From: Omphalotus guepiniiformis
Taxonomy: Eukaryota; Basidiomycota; Agaricomycetes; Agaricales; Omphalotaceae
Assembly (NCBI GenBank): GCA_028554645.1
Contig: JAQOOI010000079.1
Coordinates: 1,178,001-1,242,000, forward strand
Reading direction: 5' to 3'
DNA length: 64,000 nucleotides
Shown: in pieces, positions 12,417-24,702 of the stretch
How the letters are laid out: every line of letters starts with the position of its first letter
Numbering within the stretch: position 1 is the stretch's first letter
Position numbers and translations under genes: made by a program
Notes under the pieces: model-generated
What the model was told of the DNA's origin: nothing
Database searches by the model: none
The model's input: only the letters and a program-made list of their open reading frames with translations

Positions 12417-13054
12417 TTAGGCCATAGGCATCACAGTGCCATTAGCCGAGATCGTCCTCGTTCTAGGCACCCTCCAACTCAACTCTTCCACAATCTTCTT
12501 CGCATTTCGTCTCCTTTCCGGAGCCCTACCAGGCCTGGTGCGTCTTGGGGGAGACTGAGGAACCCTCATAGGGGAAAGTGGTTCCTGAGCCTCCTTAGCC
12601 TTGACCTGACGCGTCTCAGTTTCCTGGTCGCTTTGATGCTCGCGAGCAGCACGAGATTTCCTCTGTCTACGATTCAAAAGAATCTCAGGGAAATTCACTC
12701 GCAACTTCTCGCGTTGCTCCTGAGAGAACACCACTAAAGGTGAACGCTGAAGCGTAAGAAGATTTTCAATGGTGTAGATAGGCAGGAGAGGTGATCCTGT
12801 CGAAAGTAAGTAGATAAGCATGGGAATTTCTAGATTAGATTAGGGCTGGGATATATACCTGACTTCGACTCAAGCTCCTCGGTGGGCGTCAGCGACCTCA
12901 TAGATGCCGCAGGCGAAGAAGGGGTCATGCTACCAGTGGCACTGGCAGCATCCCCCCGACTGTTACCCCGTCTATGCACAGGAACGTACAACCCAGCAGG
13001 GGCCATCTGAGGCACAGCGCGGGAGTTCTGAGTGTTCATTGGTGCAGAAGACAT
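12417..13054 (-). CDS. Small hypothetical protein, low complexity, basic C-terminus
   Basis: Two exons: 13054-12859, then 12796-12417 after a 62-bp GT-AG intron. The predicted product is about 191 aa. The N-terminal half is Ser/Pro/Ala rich (MSSAPMNTQNSRAVPQMA...). The second exon contains SPLLPIYTIENLLTLQRSP followed by an EQREKLRVNFPEILLNRRQ segment and a strongly basic, Arg/Pro-rich tail. The hydrophobic/aromatic IYTIENLLTL core and the conserved-looking FPEILLNRR helix suggest a short interaction motif in a disordered protein, but I do not recognise a family. Clean splice sites and an ATG in phase support a real gene. It lies on the same strand as the Mam33 gene, 480 bp downstream of that gene's end. 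Confidence 0.7.
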
Positions 13055-13534
13055 ATCGAGAGAGATAAGAGGTGAAGGACCAGAAGAAAGAATATCAAGA
13101 TGAGAATTGAGTTATTCCTCCAGAAAGTAGGATTGAATGACTCGTGTTTCTCAGAAGGTAATTATATACTGAAAAGAGCACAGGTCAAAGCGACAATGCC
13201 ACATAAGCCTGAGTCGTGGCCTTCGGGCGCAGAGTCACAACATATGGAATAAACATGCCGATCACTCTAGGACATGCTGGAAAGAGCAAGAAGCTGAAAG
13301 AACATATCCCTTTTTGGTAATTTTCTTGGTCATCTCGCATTACTAATCTGACATACCTTTGTACTGCATTCAGTGCATTGTCATAGCCGACTACGCTTTG
13401 GCCGTAACCCGATCACACAAAATATTAAAGAGTGGTGGATTATAACGTCAAATTATACAGCGCAGTGACCATGAGGCCAATTGTACTTTTGCGTGGCGAT
13501 CGTCCAAATAACAATGAGGTATCGCGAGAGTTAC
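13055..13534. other. Intergenic region
   Basis: This spacer separates two minus-strand genes and is the presumed promoter of the small hypothetical gene. I see nothing further in it. Confidence 0.5.
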
Positions 13535-14684
13535 TCAGACATCGACAAACTGCTTCACATTCCGCAGCCAGTGAACATATTCCTGCAAAACAAAAACCAT
13601 GTTAAGTATCACGTCTGAACAATGTTATATGAACACCCTACCCCTTGTTCCTTGTGCTCTGCGTACTCGGGAATGAACATGGCAAGACTTTCGTCAATGC
13701 CTCGCTCCTGTAAGAATTTGTCAAATTCTTCTTGGAGCCCTACGTCAAGGGTGTCGAACTACAGCCACAAATTGAGACACCGCTGAAGAGACGAGTACCC
13801 TATACACGCACCTGAGGCCCCATGTATACACCACGCCGTTTCCAGTCTGCCTCGGCTGAAGATTCCGTCGCTAGCTTGCCATCACGATAGAAGGAGATGT
13901 TGTCTAATATGAACTGGCCCTCCTGACACATCATATCTAGCGACAAAGCACCCGAGGCGTCCGTCTACAGACAACGAAGCGACATTAGTTCATATATCTT
14001 CACCTAGGGAAAAATAACCAACCTTGGTGACGGTGAGAGCCACACGAATGGGGTAGGTGTTTATCATTTCCTCTTCGTGCTCGGAATCTTCCTCGGAAGT
14101 TTCAGTCTCAGGATCGAACTGTTCCTCCTCGGCTTCACTGCGAATATCAACTATCGAAAAAGTTAAACGCAAGCTAGAAAAAAGTTTATTTTAAGTAAGC
14201 CAGAACTCTAGCTCAAAACTGCGAAACATACTTCTCGTTGCCAAACTTCCTCGTGAGTGTGACTTCGTCATTGAAGGGCTCTTCTTCAATCTGTACAACG
14301 AAGACCAAACATAAGAAGCAAATACCACATAACGAAACAGGTCTACATTACCTCCCAGATACCCTTCTTCTTGAAGTCTTGCAGGAACTCAGCAGTACTA
14401 GCGTTCGCAGTCTCCTGCTCATACTTCAACTCCTCCGAAAGCTTCTCCGAAAGCTGAACGTCGTCTATTCCACAGGTATGAACAATTAGCATAAACCACG
14501 GAGCAAAGTTGTAGCAGTACGCACTGGCACCCTGGCCCAAAGACCTAGCAGAAACAGAGAACGTTCTGCAAGCTACCTGCCTCGTTACAATAGGAAGACG
14601 ACTCCGCGAAGACGCAGCTGCGCGAGAGAAGATTGCGCGCGAAGACGCGGAAGAAAGTTGACGAAGAACGCGAGTGGAAGACAT
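13535..14684 (-). CDS. mam33: Mitochondrial acidic matrix protein, Mam33/p32 (gC1qR) family
   Basis: Mam33/p32 proteins form acidic trimers in the mitochondrial matrix and support mitochondrial translation and respiration. The start is ATG 14684-14682, giving MSSTRVLRQLSSASSRAIF, an Arg/Ser-rich N-terminus typical of a matrix targeting signal. Exon 1 ends at 14525 and exon 2 begins at 14464, restoring the frame into DVQLSEKLSEELKYEQ. Later segments include FLQDFKKKGIWE, an acidic stretch EEEQFDPETETSEEDSEHEEE (about 14130-14070) and the family C-terminus with VGLQEEFDKFLQERGID, then WLRNVKQFVDV and stop at 13535. The acidic insert and C-terminal helix pair match the family, and about 260 aa is the usual length. 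Six short exons are inferred. Confidence 0.93.
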
Positions 14685-16298
14685 GAATATGAATGTTAAG
14701 GTGATTTGAAGGATTCGGTGTCTTTTTTTTGAAAAATTTAGCCGCACTGTTGTTGTGGCAGATTTGGCAACACCATTACCGCATATGCCGCGGCTTGTTC
14801 ACCGGCACCGAAAACAGGAACTGTGCAGAAGTGAGAGTTGAACTTCGTCGCCTCAAACGAAAGGGGTTGAAGGGGGTTGAAGACTTTGTATAAAACGACA
14901 AGTCTGCTGGGTTAACCGATAGAGGCGGGGTTGACCAACATGCCCCCCTAATTTCTCACCAAACTGACTGATATCACATTGAGTCAAGCATGCGGGGCGT
15001 GTGTCCTACGTCCAACTAACTTGAATCTTGGTGACTGTCGACAGTGAGTAAATAGTACACGTTCAGTTCTGAACTGCTATGTACAGTCAGGGGGTTCCGG
15101 TGGTATGTAAAAAGAACAATAAGCAAAACTAATCGAGCAACCTGACACAATCTGTACGAGCACCTCGGAACCTCTAAGAATGCATGGTGTATTGCTTAAG
15201 TTAGAACAATGGAGCCCTCAACAGGTCCTATGTTACTGCATTGCTAGATGTGAAAGCAATACTTGAATAAACTATAAGGCAGTAAACATGACAAGGGTGT
15301 CAGTAGAGTGAGCGTCTCTACTTAGTTGCTCCTCCTTCTGGTCACATATACGGGGTAAGAGGAATGGTGCCTCGAGTTGCTGTAGTAGGTTAAAGTAAAA
15401 CGCCGGAGCTTGTAAGGTGTTAATTCATTACCTTTTTACATATCCAACTAACCAACGAAGGAGTTACTCTGAGAAAGAACGAATCACTGAAAGATCCGAC
15501 ATTCCAATTTCTGCCTGCAGCGGTGGTCAAGCGGAGTCCAGGTCATGTATTGGAGTCTTTCACTTCAACCTCCGTGACAAGGCCGGGGTCATCCGCAGCA
15601 GCAAGCTATTCAGTAGAGCGCCGATGTTGAATAAATCATCGACGGTTGACAAACGCCGCTGCACAGGGCACCCAAGCAACCTGACTCCCAAAACGGCCTT
15701 GTAGCTGTAGATTCCGAGCCTGTCCGAGCACCCCAAATTAAAAAAATGCACATCAATACAGAGCGCCATGTACGGCAACATCAGAGCACCGACAACAAGC
15801 AAGTAAGGTACCTATCTATGAATTTGGATGTACCCTTGAGACCTATCTAAACCATTAATTCGTGCCATCTTTGTTCGATACTGTACAATTAAATGAGGTG
15901 GACGATACGAATCTAGTTCCCCAAAACTGTCCGTGATGATTTGATGAAAGTCCTGCATCAAATGTCAGACCCATGATGCATATCCTGATGCCATATTGAT
16001 CCAAAGGTCAACCAAACGATCGTGAATGAAAAGTGAGCAATGGAGCAACAGTTTCCAATAGCGACCGTCAGATCGACTTGAAAGTGGCCTGCGTGTTCAA
16101 ACGTGAACAAAGGCTCAACGTTCAGAGCGGAAGTTATCATACCTTGTAGCTGCCCAGCATGTAGAACACAAGAACCAAAGAAATTAGTATCCCCCGTGGT
16201 TTCCACAAGTGCATTGCATCCCAGTACAACGACATTCACTGTAACAAGCATTTCATTTGTTGGCTTCCATCAAGATACGTCGCACGTAACGTCATGAC
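14685..16298. other. Gene-free stretch of 1.6 kb
   Basis: This holds the presumed promoter of the Mam33 gene and the 3' flank of the Zn-cluster gene. There are short open frames only. A local GGGGTTGAAGGGGGTTGAAG direct repeat lies near 14865. There is no coding or transposon signal I can support. Confidence 0.5.
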
Positions 16299-17063
16299 TC
16301 ACCTATTATAGTAATACTGTCCCTGAAGCATGTTCGTATTAGCGGAGGAATAACTACTCCAATCCCCACCGTTCTGACCAATCCACTGCCCTGCGTCTAG
16401 CGGTGCATTCATTGGCATGCCGGAAGGTGCGTAGCGCGCATTAGGACCTCGTAGATTATTCGCTATATTCGGTATCTGGTTCACGGTAGAGGCGGACGTT
16501 ACTGTCGTCTGGTCAAATCCGGGGTTCGCAGAATAGGATGGGTTGTATGGATACAAGGATGCCGTCTCCAACGATGAATATTGCGATGGTGGGTTACCAT
16601 AGGAGGTGTGATAGAAATTAGGGGGAAGTGACGAGATATTAGCATCCTTCGAGCTTTTGGGAGTAAAGGAAGGGTCGTGAGGAGTGTATCGGGGTAGCAG
16701 TAATGGTGGCGATGTACTTGGAGTGTAACTGTGCTTCACATACTCTGAGTGAAGAGGAGTGGCAGATGAGGTAGTGAATGGCCCGCTTCGTTGAAAAGTG
16801 TCATTCGTGGGTGAATGGGAAATCGCTACGTATTCGCAGTGGAGCTTTCTTGTTATACATCTTTGACACGGTCGATCAGGATATTGTCGGTTTGAATCAC
16901 ACTGAATCATAAGGTCAGGTAGGAAGTTGCTCAACTTTAGACCGTGCAGTACCTTGATTTTGCGAGCCCGGCAATTAGTGCAAGCCATAGGATTTCTTTG
17001 ATGTCCGGACCTCTTCGTGGAAGTCGAAGCTGAAGGGGAAGAAGATTCCTGACGAGACGGCAT
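16299..17063 (-). CDS. Short Zn(2)Cys(6) transcription factor
   Basis: Fungal binuclear-zinc-cluster DNA-binding protein, expected in the nucleus. The start is ATG 17063-17061 (MPSRQESSSPSAS). One intron (16902-16952) interrupts the cluster; splicing joins CTNCRARKIK to CDSNRQYPDRPCQRC, giving CX2CX6CX10CX2CX6C with all six cysteines. The remaining ~180 residues are Ser/Pro/Tyr/Asn rich and end QGQYYYNR at 16299. No fungal-specific middle homology domain is present, so at 237 aa this is a short factor of a kind common in basidiomycetes. Targets cannot be inferred. An in-frame TTG codon upstream is not used because no ATG lies in that extension. Confidence 0.88.
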   Translation of the reverse strand: MPSRQESSSPSASTSTKRSGHQRNPMACTNCRARKIKVLHGLKLSNFLPDLMIQCDSNRQYPDRPCQRCITRKLHCEYVAISHSPTNDTFQRSGPFTTSSATPLHSEYVKHSYTPSTSPPLLLPRYTPHDPSFTPKSSKDANISSLPPNFYHTSYGNPPSQYSSLETASLYPYNPSYSANPGFDQTTVTSASTVNQIPNIANNLRGPNARYAPSGMPMNAPLDAGQWIGQNGGDWSSYSSANTNMLQGQYYYNR

Positions 17064-18811
17064 GTTGATGCTAAGCAATGAAGAGAGTGGCTCATTATAT
17101 ATGCAATCCTATCCTGTGAAATAAGGTTCAGTAAGTAATGGTACCATATAAAGCCAATCCTGAAACGAGTCGAATTGAATCTCATGTTGAGATGCTCACT
17201 TTTGGAAACCAACCGACGGCGATTGGTATTCGCTCGTCTCAGCAACCCGCGGGAAATTTCTTGTTCCAAAAATGAGAATGCACAGGCGAGCGTAGTCGTG
17301 GCCGTACTGATTTGAGCGTTCCTAGGTTTCATTTGTCTACGAGACAGAAATAAAGATCATGAATTGATACGTGGAAAAATGAGCTGCACGCAGACATGTG
17401 CACGAGCGAAGGTCAGCGGCGCGCGCGCTGCCAGATGTTCATTGTTCTGTGCAGATTTGGAATTCAGTGTATTCGGAACATTCCACTCAGAGACGAGCTA
17501 CCCAGCACTTACTCCCGTGCAACAAAAACCTTCACAGCCCATCCAAGTCGGAGCAAGTTAGTACAGTATCAGTCGAGTCAAAGTAGACGCCAGTGTGAAC
17601 CGCCAAGTAAGTAAGGAAATTCTAGTATGAACCCCTCTAAAGCTAAACGTCTGTGATGGTTGCGATTAATACGGATCTAATTCCCGGACATGCTGGGACT
17701 TTGGAGCTTGCGCATTACTATTCAGGCAGTGGCGAGTCAATAAGACCACAAATACGGCAGAACAACTACCTACAACGTAGTAAACACGTCCAAAAAGCTG
17801 GTGACCGTGATGTGAGCACCGATGGTCGCGGTAGGCCCTAGGCTGGTCGCGTTGGATATTTGGGCAAGCAAAATGCTGGGATGTTTTTGACTCGGTAGCA
17901 GAAAATCTCGTTGATGGACAAGTTTCGAATGATGATGTAAGACTGCAGCCTGCAGGTTTCCAGCACCCTGGCACATGCCACGTGAGTGCCGGCGGTGACT
18001 TATGATGCCGACCCTGGATCCAGCGTTTCTCGAGGGTATATACATCGCTCACAGCCTCTGCAAAGCGTTGATTGACATTCGAATATCCTTGCATGCAACA
18101 AATATATCCAAGGCCCATTGCCATCTGGCGAAAACGATCTCGTATTTGGAGACACCACGCTGTCGACACACGTTCAGTGTGAGAAAGCAAACCAATCCAA
18201 AGATTTATTCAAGAATAAAGTGATATGATCAAGGAAGTAACTTAGATGGTTACATTTCCATGACCTCTGAAAGGCATATACATCATCATAATAAATATAA
18301 CGTACACCAAATGTTGCGATATGTGTACACTGTAACAACAAAGTGAATCAGAGATATTTTCAATAGCAACAATAGCAATCTTTACACCAAGGGATTTGTG
18401 ACCAACAACAGGGTCCCGCAGTGTGAGAGCACTCAGATCACTACAAGGCCCTGTATAAGGCCACAAAACCCGGGGCACAAAGACCTACAGACAGTGTAGA
18501 GACCATGGAATTTCAGGAAATTTGTGGCAAGGTATAGTAACAATGTTAGCGCACCTGGGAGTTTCTGACCCACAACAGGGTCCATTTATAACCCTGTATG
18601 AGGTCAAAGACCCGAGGAACTGGGAACACAGTTGATGAACTGAAGCCAAGTATTTGTACATTTTCTTTTCTGTTCAACATGTAAGTACCAAGGAAGAGGA
18701 GGAGATAACAAGGTCAAAGCTGAGGGATTTCATGTATTGAAAGTAGACGAATACGAGAGAAAAGCACTAATCCAGAGTCGCACCACCGTGACTTGGAATC
18801 CAAGAAAACAT
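17064..18811. other. Gene-free stretch of 1.75 kb
   Basis: This spacer runs between two Zn-cluster genes on the minus strand. It includes the promoter of the short factor and the imperfect duplication at 18390-18635. Several overlapping ORFs on both strands around 17.4-18.2 kb lack codon or motif support. Confidence 0.5.
18390..18635. repeat. Imperfect direct duplication of an 80-100 bp segment
   Basis: Two blocks share the order CAACAGGGTCC ... CCCTGTAT(A/G)AGG ... CAAA(A/G)ACCCG(G/A)GG. The blocks are near 18396-18475 and 18570-18625. Each also contains an inverted pair, ACAGGG and CCCTGT. Function is unknown; the blocks lie just downstream of the gene ending at 18812. Confidence 0.6.
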
Positions 18812-19994
18812 TTACGTATCATGCGAAGGACCGCTATCCGAAGCACCTGCATCGCCTGAAGCACCTGTCGCCTTCTTCGCCTTGCTGTCGGTCTTGCCAG
18901 AACTCTTTCGACCCTTTGCTGATGAATTGTCGTTAACTACAGCGGGGTTGACCGATGTCGGCTCACTCGCAGCTGGTGGCTCGTCGGGGCTTTTAGCCGC
19001 CGGAGGTACAGACCCAGCCTCAGCTGTCACTGGCTGCGCATTTGGCAGCGGAGGAGGATGTGTGCCTTGCGGAGGAAGCGGAAACGGAGGATAGCTGTAG
19101 GTCATGTAGAATGGCATCAAAGTCGGTCCAGGAGGGTGGCCATTTGTCCCGTCCGCTCCCGGTTGACCGTCAGGCAAAGGATACCCAGGCGGAAGGAAAA
19201 TCGGAAGGTAACCTTCAGGAGGCGACGGAAGTTGCGCTACAGCATGCATAGCAGCAGCAGTTGTCACTGCTGAGGGAGGCGGCGCTCCTTGAGGCCACTC
19301 ACCAGCTTCCGCCGCAGGTGATTGTTGATAGTCTATCTCCACCACATTAATTTCCTATGTATTTCAGCAAAAGGGAAAGATTAGGACATACCGTAATTGG
19401 CATCTCCCGATTTGTTCTTTCGTTTATAAGGTCCTCGTTTGATGCCCTTCTTGCGCTCTTTCCGTTGACCATCAATGCAACTATCAGCAATGCCGTACTT
19501 CTGGCATCGCTCGCACGGTCTTGCCTCGTCGCAACGCTTACAAGCCGCAGCGCAATTCGTACACTAGATCGATGTCAATATATTGAATCATAGCGAGTGA
19601 TGAGAAATAGAACGCATTCTTACGGCCATTTTGACTTGTTTACGTTTGGGCCGAGATACAGCAGCAGGAGCGGGGGCAGCTGTCGGTGGAGCTACAAAAG
19701 AATGTGCTGGGGCTCGACTCATGAGCATTAAGAGAAGAGAATAGCAAAAAGCTTACGAGGTGGATAGTATACCATTCCAGGTGGGTACATCATCGGATAT
19801 GGAGGCAACAGTGCACCATTAGTACCCTCTGGCTGCTGCCCGTCGGGCGGAGCAGGATAGGCAAAGAAAGGAGGATATCCTGGGGGAGGTGGGGGATATG
19901 GAGCGCCATTAAAGTGGGGAAACTGAACCGGTGGCGGGTAAGGATGTTCTGTGGCAGTCGGCGCAGATTGACCTTTTGATTGTTCAGATGTCAT
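18812..19994 (-). CDS. Zn(2)Cys(6) transcription factor with proline-rich flanks and basic GPYKRKNK segment
   Basis: Nuclear DNA-binding regulator. The start is ATG 19994-19992 (MTSEQSKGQSAP). Exons resolve as 19994-about 19760, 19691-19624, 19563-19392 and 19332-18812. The second and third join as KMA|CTNCAAACKRCDEARPC, giving a CX2CX6CX5CX2CX8C zinc cluster, followed at once by QRKERKKGIKRGPYKRKNK, a basic segment that follows the zinc cluster in a conserved basidiomycete group. The N-terminal and C-terminal parts are very rich in Pro, Tyr, Gly and Ala and are probably disordered activation regions. The last acceptor is at 19334-19333; an upstream AG would bring in a stop. No target can be read from the sequence. 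Confidence 0.87.
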
Positions 19995-22900
19995 GCTGAT
20001 TTTCGAGTTCCACAAGGTTCCTCTGGCGTCAAAATAGAAAAGAGCGTTACTAGCGACATTGTAGAGCCCATGTTAGCTGGATAACGAAGAGAAAGGAGTA
20101 GAAAGATAGAGGTAGTAATTCTGCTCACTCCGACTGAAACTAGGAGCGCCGCTCAGACTTTGTCGAAGTCCGCTTTCGAGCTCAGAACAGATCCTTTCTG
20201 TGTTACTACCCAGAAATGTTTTTTTCAATTCTCCGCCTTGACCTCAACTCTTCTGTGAATGCAGCGCTACCAGAACTATGAAGAAATATCGAGAATAATT
20301 GGGAAAATGACAGAGAAAGAACAGGAGCAGCGTCAGCCACACGTGTGCGAAAGTGAACGGTCACTTTGAACCTTAATCCAAAGCTCCCAAACCGTTCACT
20401 TCTATGCACAGCGGACACGTACAATGTCTGCTACCCTCAGATGCTGGAGGGTAACGACATATTGGCTTCGAGGTCTATAGAAAACGATGGCTGCGAACAA
20501 ACCTAAAGACCATCAAAAATTCGTTAGTAGCCTTCGAATTGGTGCACGAGTCACAGACTCTCCGCAAAAGTTCCGATTTCTACTCCGGAAGGCACAGTTG
20601 TGGGACAGGGAAGCTTGATTATTACTCTAAACATATTTGAAAGATACATCTGCTTTGGGCGTTCTCATGATTAATTAAATAGGATCTCAGCAGGGTTTGT
20701 GCGGCATCTATTTTATCAACTAACGAAGTCTGCCGTTGCCCAGTATATCATGGCCCTCGAACTTTGTTTATGGGCACTTTGTCTTCCTCGTCAAGGGACC
20801 TTCGCCCGCGGCCAGTTCATGCCACTGAATGACCCAGGGTGGATCTGTACGCCGAACATGCGCGCGCCCTTTCCCTGAACCTTTCAAGCCGAATAAATGC
20901 AAGCCAACGTCAGGTAAAAGCAGATTCTGTGCATCGCTATTCATTTCACCTCTCTGATTTCCTTATCTATAGGTCACGTCAGAAGAACGCTTACAGGACC
21001 GGATAATCGCGATTGGCCTAGTAGGGTACGGTGAGAGACTCCCGGCGAGTTTCTACCAACGTTTGGGTGGTAGCGGAATTTCTACTAACCTATAAGTTAC
21101 GAATATTTACTAACATGTTAGAAATGCATTGCTACTTACAAGTGGTATGTTAAACAAACTTTTTCATATGAAGATCGCTGAGACGGATGCATAGTGGTGG
21201 GAAGGCCTTTCGCTCCCTCGCCTCGACCCAATTACGGTGACGGTGGCCTAACATCATTCAAACGCCTCCTCATTTTCAACATTCCTAGCATCGATACAGA
21301 GATTACGGGTATGTTATTAACATGTTAGTAACTGACCATATTCTCACCGTACCCTAATTGGTTTGTTTATTGTTCACGCCTGGGAGTTGAGTCACAGCCA
21401 GCGATATGAACTACTGTATTCATTATATGGTTTCGTATTATTGGTCACTTGACTACAGCATATTTTGATTTATCCCGGTCGGGAATTTGGACTCTGGCCG
21501 GTACTTCATGGTGCAAGCGATATCCAGGAATGACACACTGGACAAGGGCTGGCTCTATCCTCCATTTAATGCCACTGCTTAGCAGCTTGATGTTTGATCA
21601 ACACAGCGGCGTGCTCAAATCGCAACGGTCACATCTATTTCAAGGTATTTTTCCGACAGCAAAAAACGACGAGGAACTTGACAAGGGAGGTCCAACTGGG
21701 GTTGCAATCTTGTCGAGGAACTTATGCGATGTTGACGAAAGGGTGGTATAGCCTTGCTCAATATGACAGCCTGTGCCGTTTGGAAGAACAAGCTCAAAGC
21801 CTCTGGACCCGTCGTATCACCCTCTTTGAAGCGGAATTCGTCAAGTCTCAGACTTTATGATGATGACCAAATGTTTTCGTGGTGTACAAAGAACTTCAAC
21901 AACTCTCGGCGGATCTACAATTCTACTGAGCTACCGGGAGCCCAGCTGAGAAGCAAGTTGGCCGTTCAAGTTCCAGGCCCTGTCCCTGTGCCAGGCGCGA
22001 CACATCTCTGTGACCGGGGTGCTTTTGATACCCTATCGCCTTCACTGACGTTCACGGGTCCCCATTCGAGGTCATCCAACTTCTTGTTTGCATCGTGAAT
22101 CCAAGTAATTTTAGCTCCCAGAAACCTCGTGTGTTCTCACTGTGCTTTACGTGTACACATATTGTATTACTATTGTTCACGAGCTCTTTTTTCTGATTTC
22201 AGTAACATTCACTCTGCCGTTGACTCTACAGCTTTTAGAGCAAACAAATATGTCGCATGAGGAGGATTATTACATCTTTTGATGGTTTTTATCTAGGCAA
22301 CGTATATGCTATCCACAACTTTGTAAACTCTATGTTTGGTGAAATTGTGTCGCTTTGCCTGTAATTTCTCTCAGTTTTGCCATGGCCTCCGAGCCTTGAG
22401 GTCGGGTAACGACTCAGCGCACTCTCTTGCTTTGACTCCGAGAAAAAGCTCAGATAGATTCGGCGAACTCGGCAGAATCATGTGCTTACATAAGAGTCGA
22501 TGATTTGGATCTCTATCATATCTGACCGATTGTTTAGAGTTCTTAAGCATGAACCACCATCAGTCTAAAAGCTGCAAGGCTCACTCCGTACAGGATGCTT
22601 CTCTGCATCTTTTCTTAATGAGCGGGCTAAGGTCTGAGTATTCTAGTCTCCCGTTGATTGGCTTTAGCTGGGCTCGGTCGTAATTGACCGAGTGAATATA
22701 TGTACCAGAAATACAGCGGAACTTGTGGCCTTCATCGCTCGAAGAACCGTCTAATAATGGGGAGAGCAAGCGGCCTAACGATGCTTTGGGGCATGTCACG
22801 GAGATTGGGCGAATCTTCTGCTTAGATTTCGATCTTCCGCCTGTGCAGCACACCGCTGGAAGGTTGAAGTCCGAGTCCAGATATGTTTTCGCCTTTTAGT

Positions 22901-24702
22901 GCACTTCGCGGCTCCTGAGTTGGTTCCTTGCAAGGTTCCACTCACGAAACTCGATTCAGACTACTCTTGGTACATGTGTACTATTCTTGCGTTCTCTGTC
23001 CTCTTCGGAGACAAACTGTTCAGATGACCGTGTTGGTGGTGCGATCGTGAGTTCTTCTTCTATCACCTCCCCTTCCCTACATGTATAGAACATGACGTCT
23101 TCCGTTCAGCTTGTCATTCTCCTTTGTTCCCGGGGAGAAGTATACAGGGTGTTCTAGATGGCCGGTGAATGTTGAATCTTCAGTGACATACATTGGAGAC
23201 CTTGTATCTTCTCGATCTCGTCTTTCCGGGTAACTGGCCATGAGAACTCACATGATGTAATCGCAAAGATAGCTGGATCGAGATACAGCTTCATATTCTC
23301 AAGCTTCGCACTGTTGAATTCAGCGAAATTTGGGGCTTCATGGTCTGTCACACAAGACTGCTCTCTTCACTGAATGCAGTAAGTATGTCCTTTTTATCTA
23401 ACACACTTTGTTCATTTTTGACAGTTGCTACCATAGATGCTTTTTAATTGGCGCAGAGTGCGATTCAGCTCCAATTGATAGGCAACACACGGACTTGTCT
23501 AAGCATCGAGGCCGTGACTGTTTAGGTATAACCATCACACCTTTCTCCGTGATCAAAAAGAGACCTCTCGTACGAAACATCAACTACGTGTCTGTTTTAC
23601 TTGCCGCTTGCAGGGAACGAGCCCAGGCCGCAAGCTCATTCGTTGATAAATAGTCTTTGGGCCAGTATGTTTTGCTTTCTCCTAACTACCATCATGCGCC
23701 TTCCTAAAGTCTGACGATATTCCTTCTAATTACTCTTTTGGGTCACTTTGTGCGTATCAGGAAACAAGTCGAACTTGAAGGTCACCGCAAAGGCTCAAAC
23801 ATGATGACTTGAAGGAATAATCAATACCATCCGCTGGGTTCCGTGCTGCTGGATCTTACAAAGCGGCGTATTCTGTTGCGGTGTCTGTGAGCTTAGTACG
23901 GGGTTGATCTTTTCTCATCGTGATACGACACCAACTACTGACAAACTTCAACAGCATTTCAACAACCATATACGTACCAGACATGCTGGTGATCATCCTC
24001 ATCTCTTGCTTGCCTTCGTGCATAAACGCTAGCCAGCCGGCTGAGCCTATCAAATTTTCCCGTGTGTGCGTCGCTGCGGTTCAGTCAAGAACCCAGCTCT
24101 TCTGTCACTTTGTTGGTAGCACCTTAGCTATGCAGCGCACGACGCCTGATTTCGTCGTCATCATTCGCGATTTTTGCCGCCTTCATAGGTATGCAGAACC
24201 TCTGAACCCAAAATGTTGATGGGTCATCTCTAGTGTGCCTCCCTGGACCTCGGCGCACTCCCCATCGGTCTCGCAGTTTGCTGATAACGCTATATCGAAT
24301 GATGGCACCTCAACGGCCTTGACTGAAACGCCAACGGATCAGCAGACGAGTTCGCGACTGAAGATGTCCCGCCGCGCAGAGGTTTACTCTGGCCGTGGCA
24401 CCATAAGTAGATCTGCCTCAATCAGTCCCGAGTCGACTCGACAGTGCATTGTCAGCGTTCTCGGAGGTTCATGACGTCCGTCGTATTTGGTTGGCGTTGC
24501 AGTGGATGCTTGTCAATTGCCCAACTTGTTGTGATGTTTTTTTATTTTTCATATATTTTACATCAATCTACTGTGCGATGCACGTTATCTACCAAGAGGC
24601 CCAGTGCCTCCCTGCTTGTGATTTTGTTCCATTGTACATGGTAGATGAAAAGATGTAGCAATTTACTTGAATTTTCCCTTGTGATGTGTCAGCAACTCCA
24701 GC
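19995..24702. other. Gene-free stretch of 4.7 kb containing a MITE-like element
   Basis: I see no recognisable protein domain in any frame. Open frames at 21449-21860, 23408-23653, 23920-24219 and 24235-24474 are short and unlike known families. The Ser/Thr-rich frame at 24235-24474 follows a plausible acceptor and could be a terminal exon of a gene I cannot reconstruct. The only defined object is the inverted-repeat element at 21024-21354. Confidence 0.5.
21024..21354. mobile_element. 331-bp MITE-like element with TA target duplications
   Basis: The left end reads GGGTACGGTGAGA (21024-21036) and the right end is its exact reverse complement TCTCACCGTACCC (21342-21354). Each end is flanked by TA (21022-21023 and 21355-21356). 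Subterminal palindromic AACATGTTA motifs occur near both ends (about 21113 and 21320). Size, perfect 13-bp terminal inverted repeats, TA duplication and lack of coding capacity fit a non-autonomous Tc1/mariner-type MITE. No second copy was noticed in this window. Confidence 0.8.

Noticed and set aside
16299..17078. Longer start for the Zn-cluster protein at 17078
   Set aside because: The upstream codon is TTG, not ATG; the first ATG in frame is at 17063.
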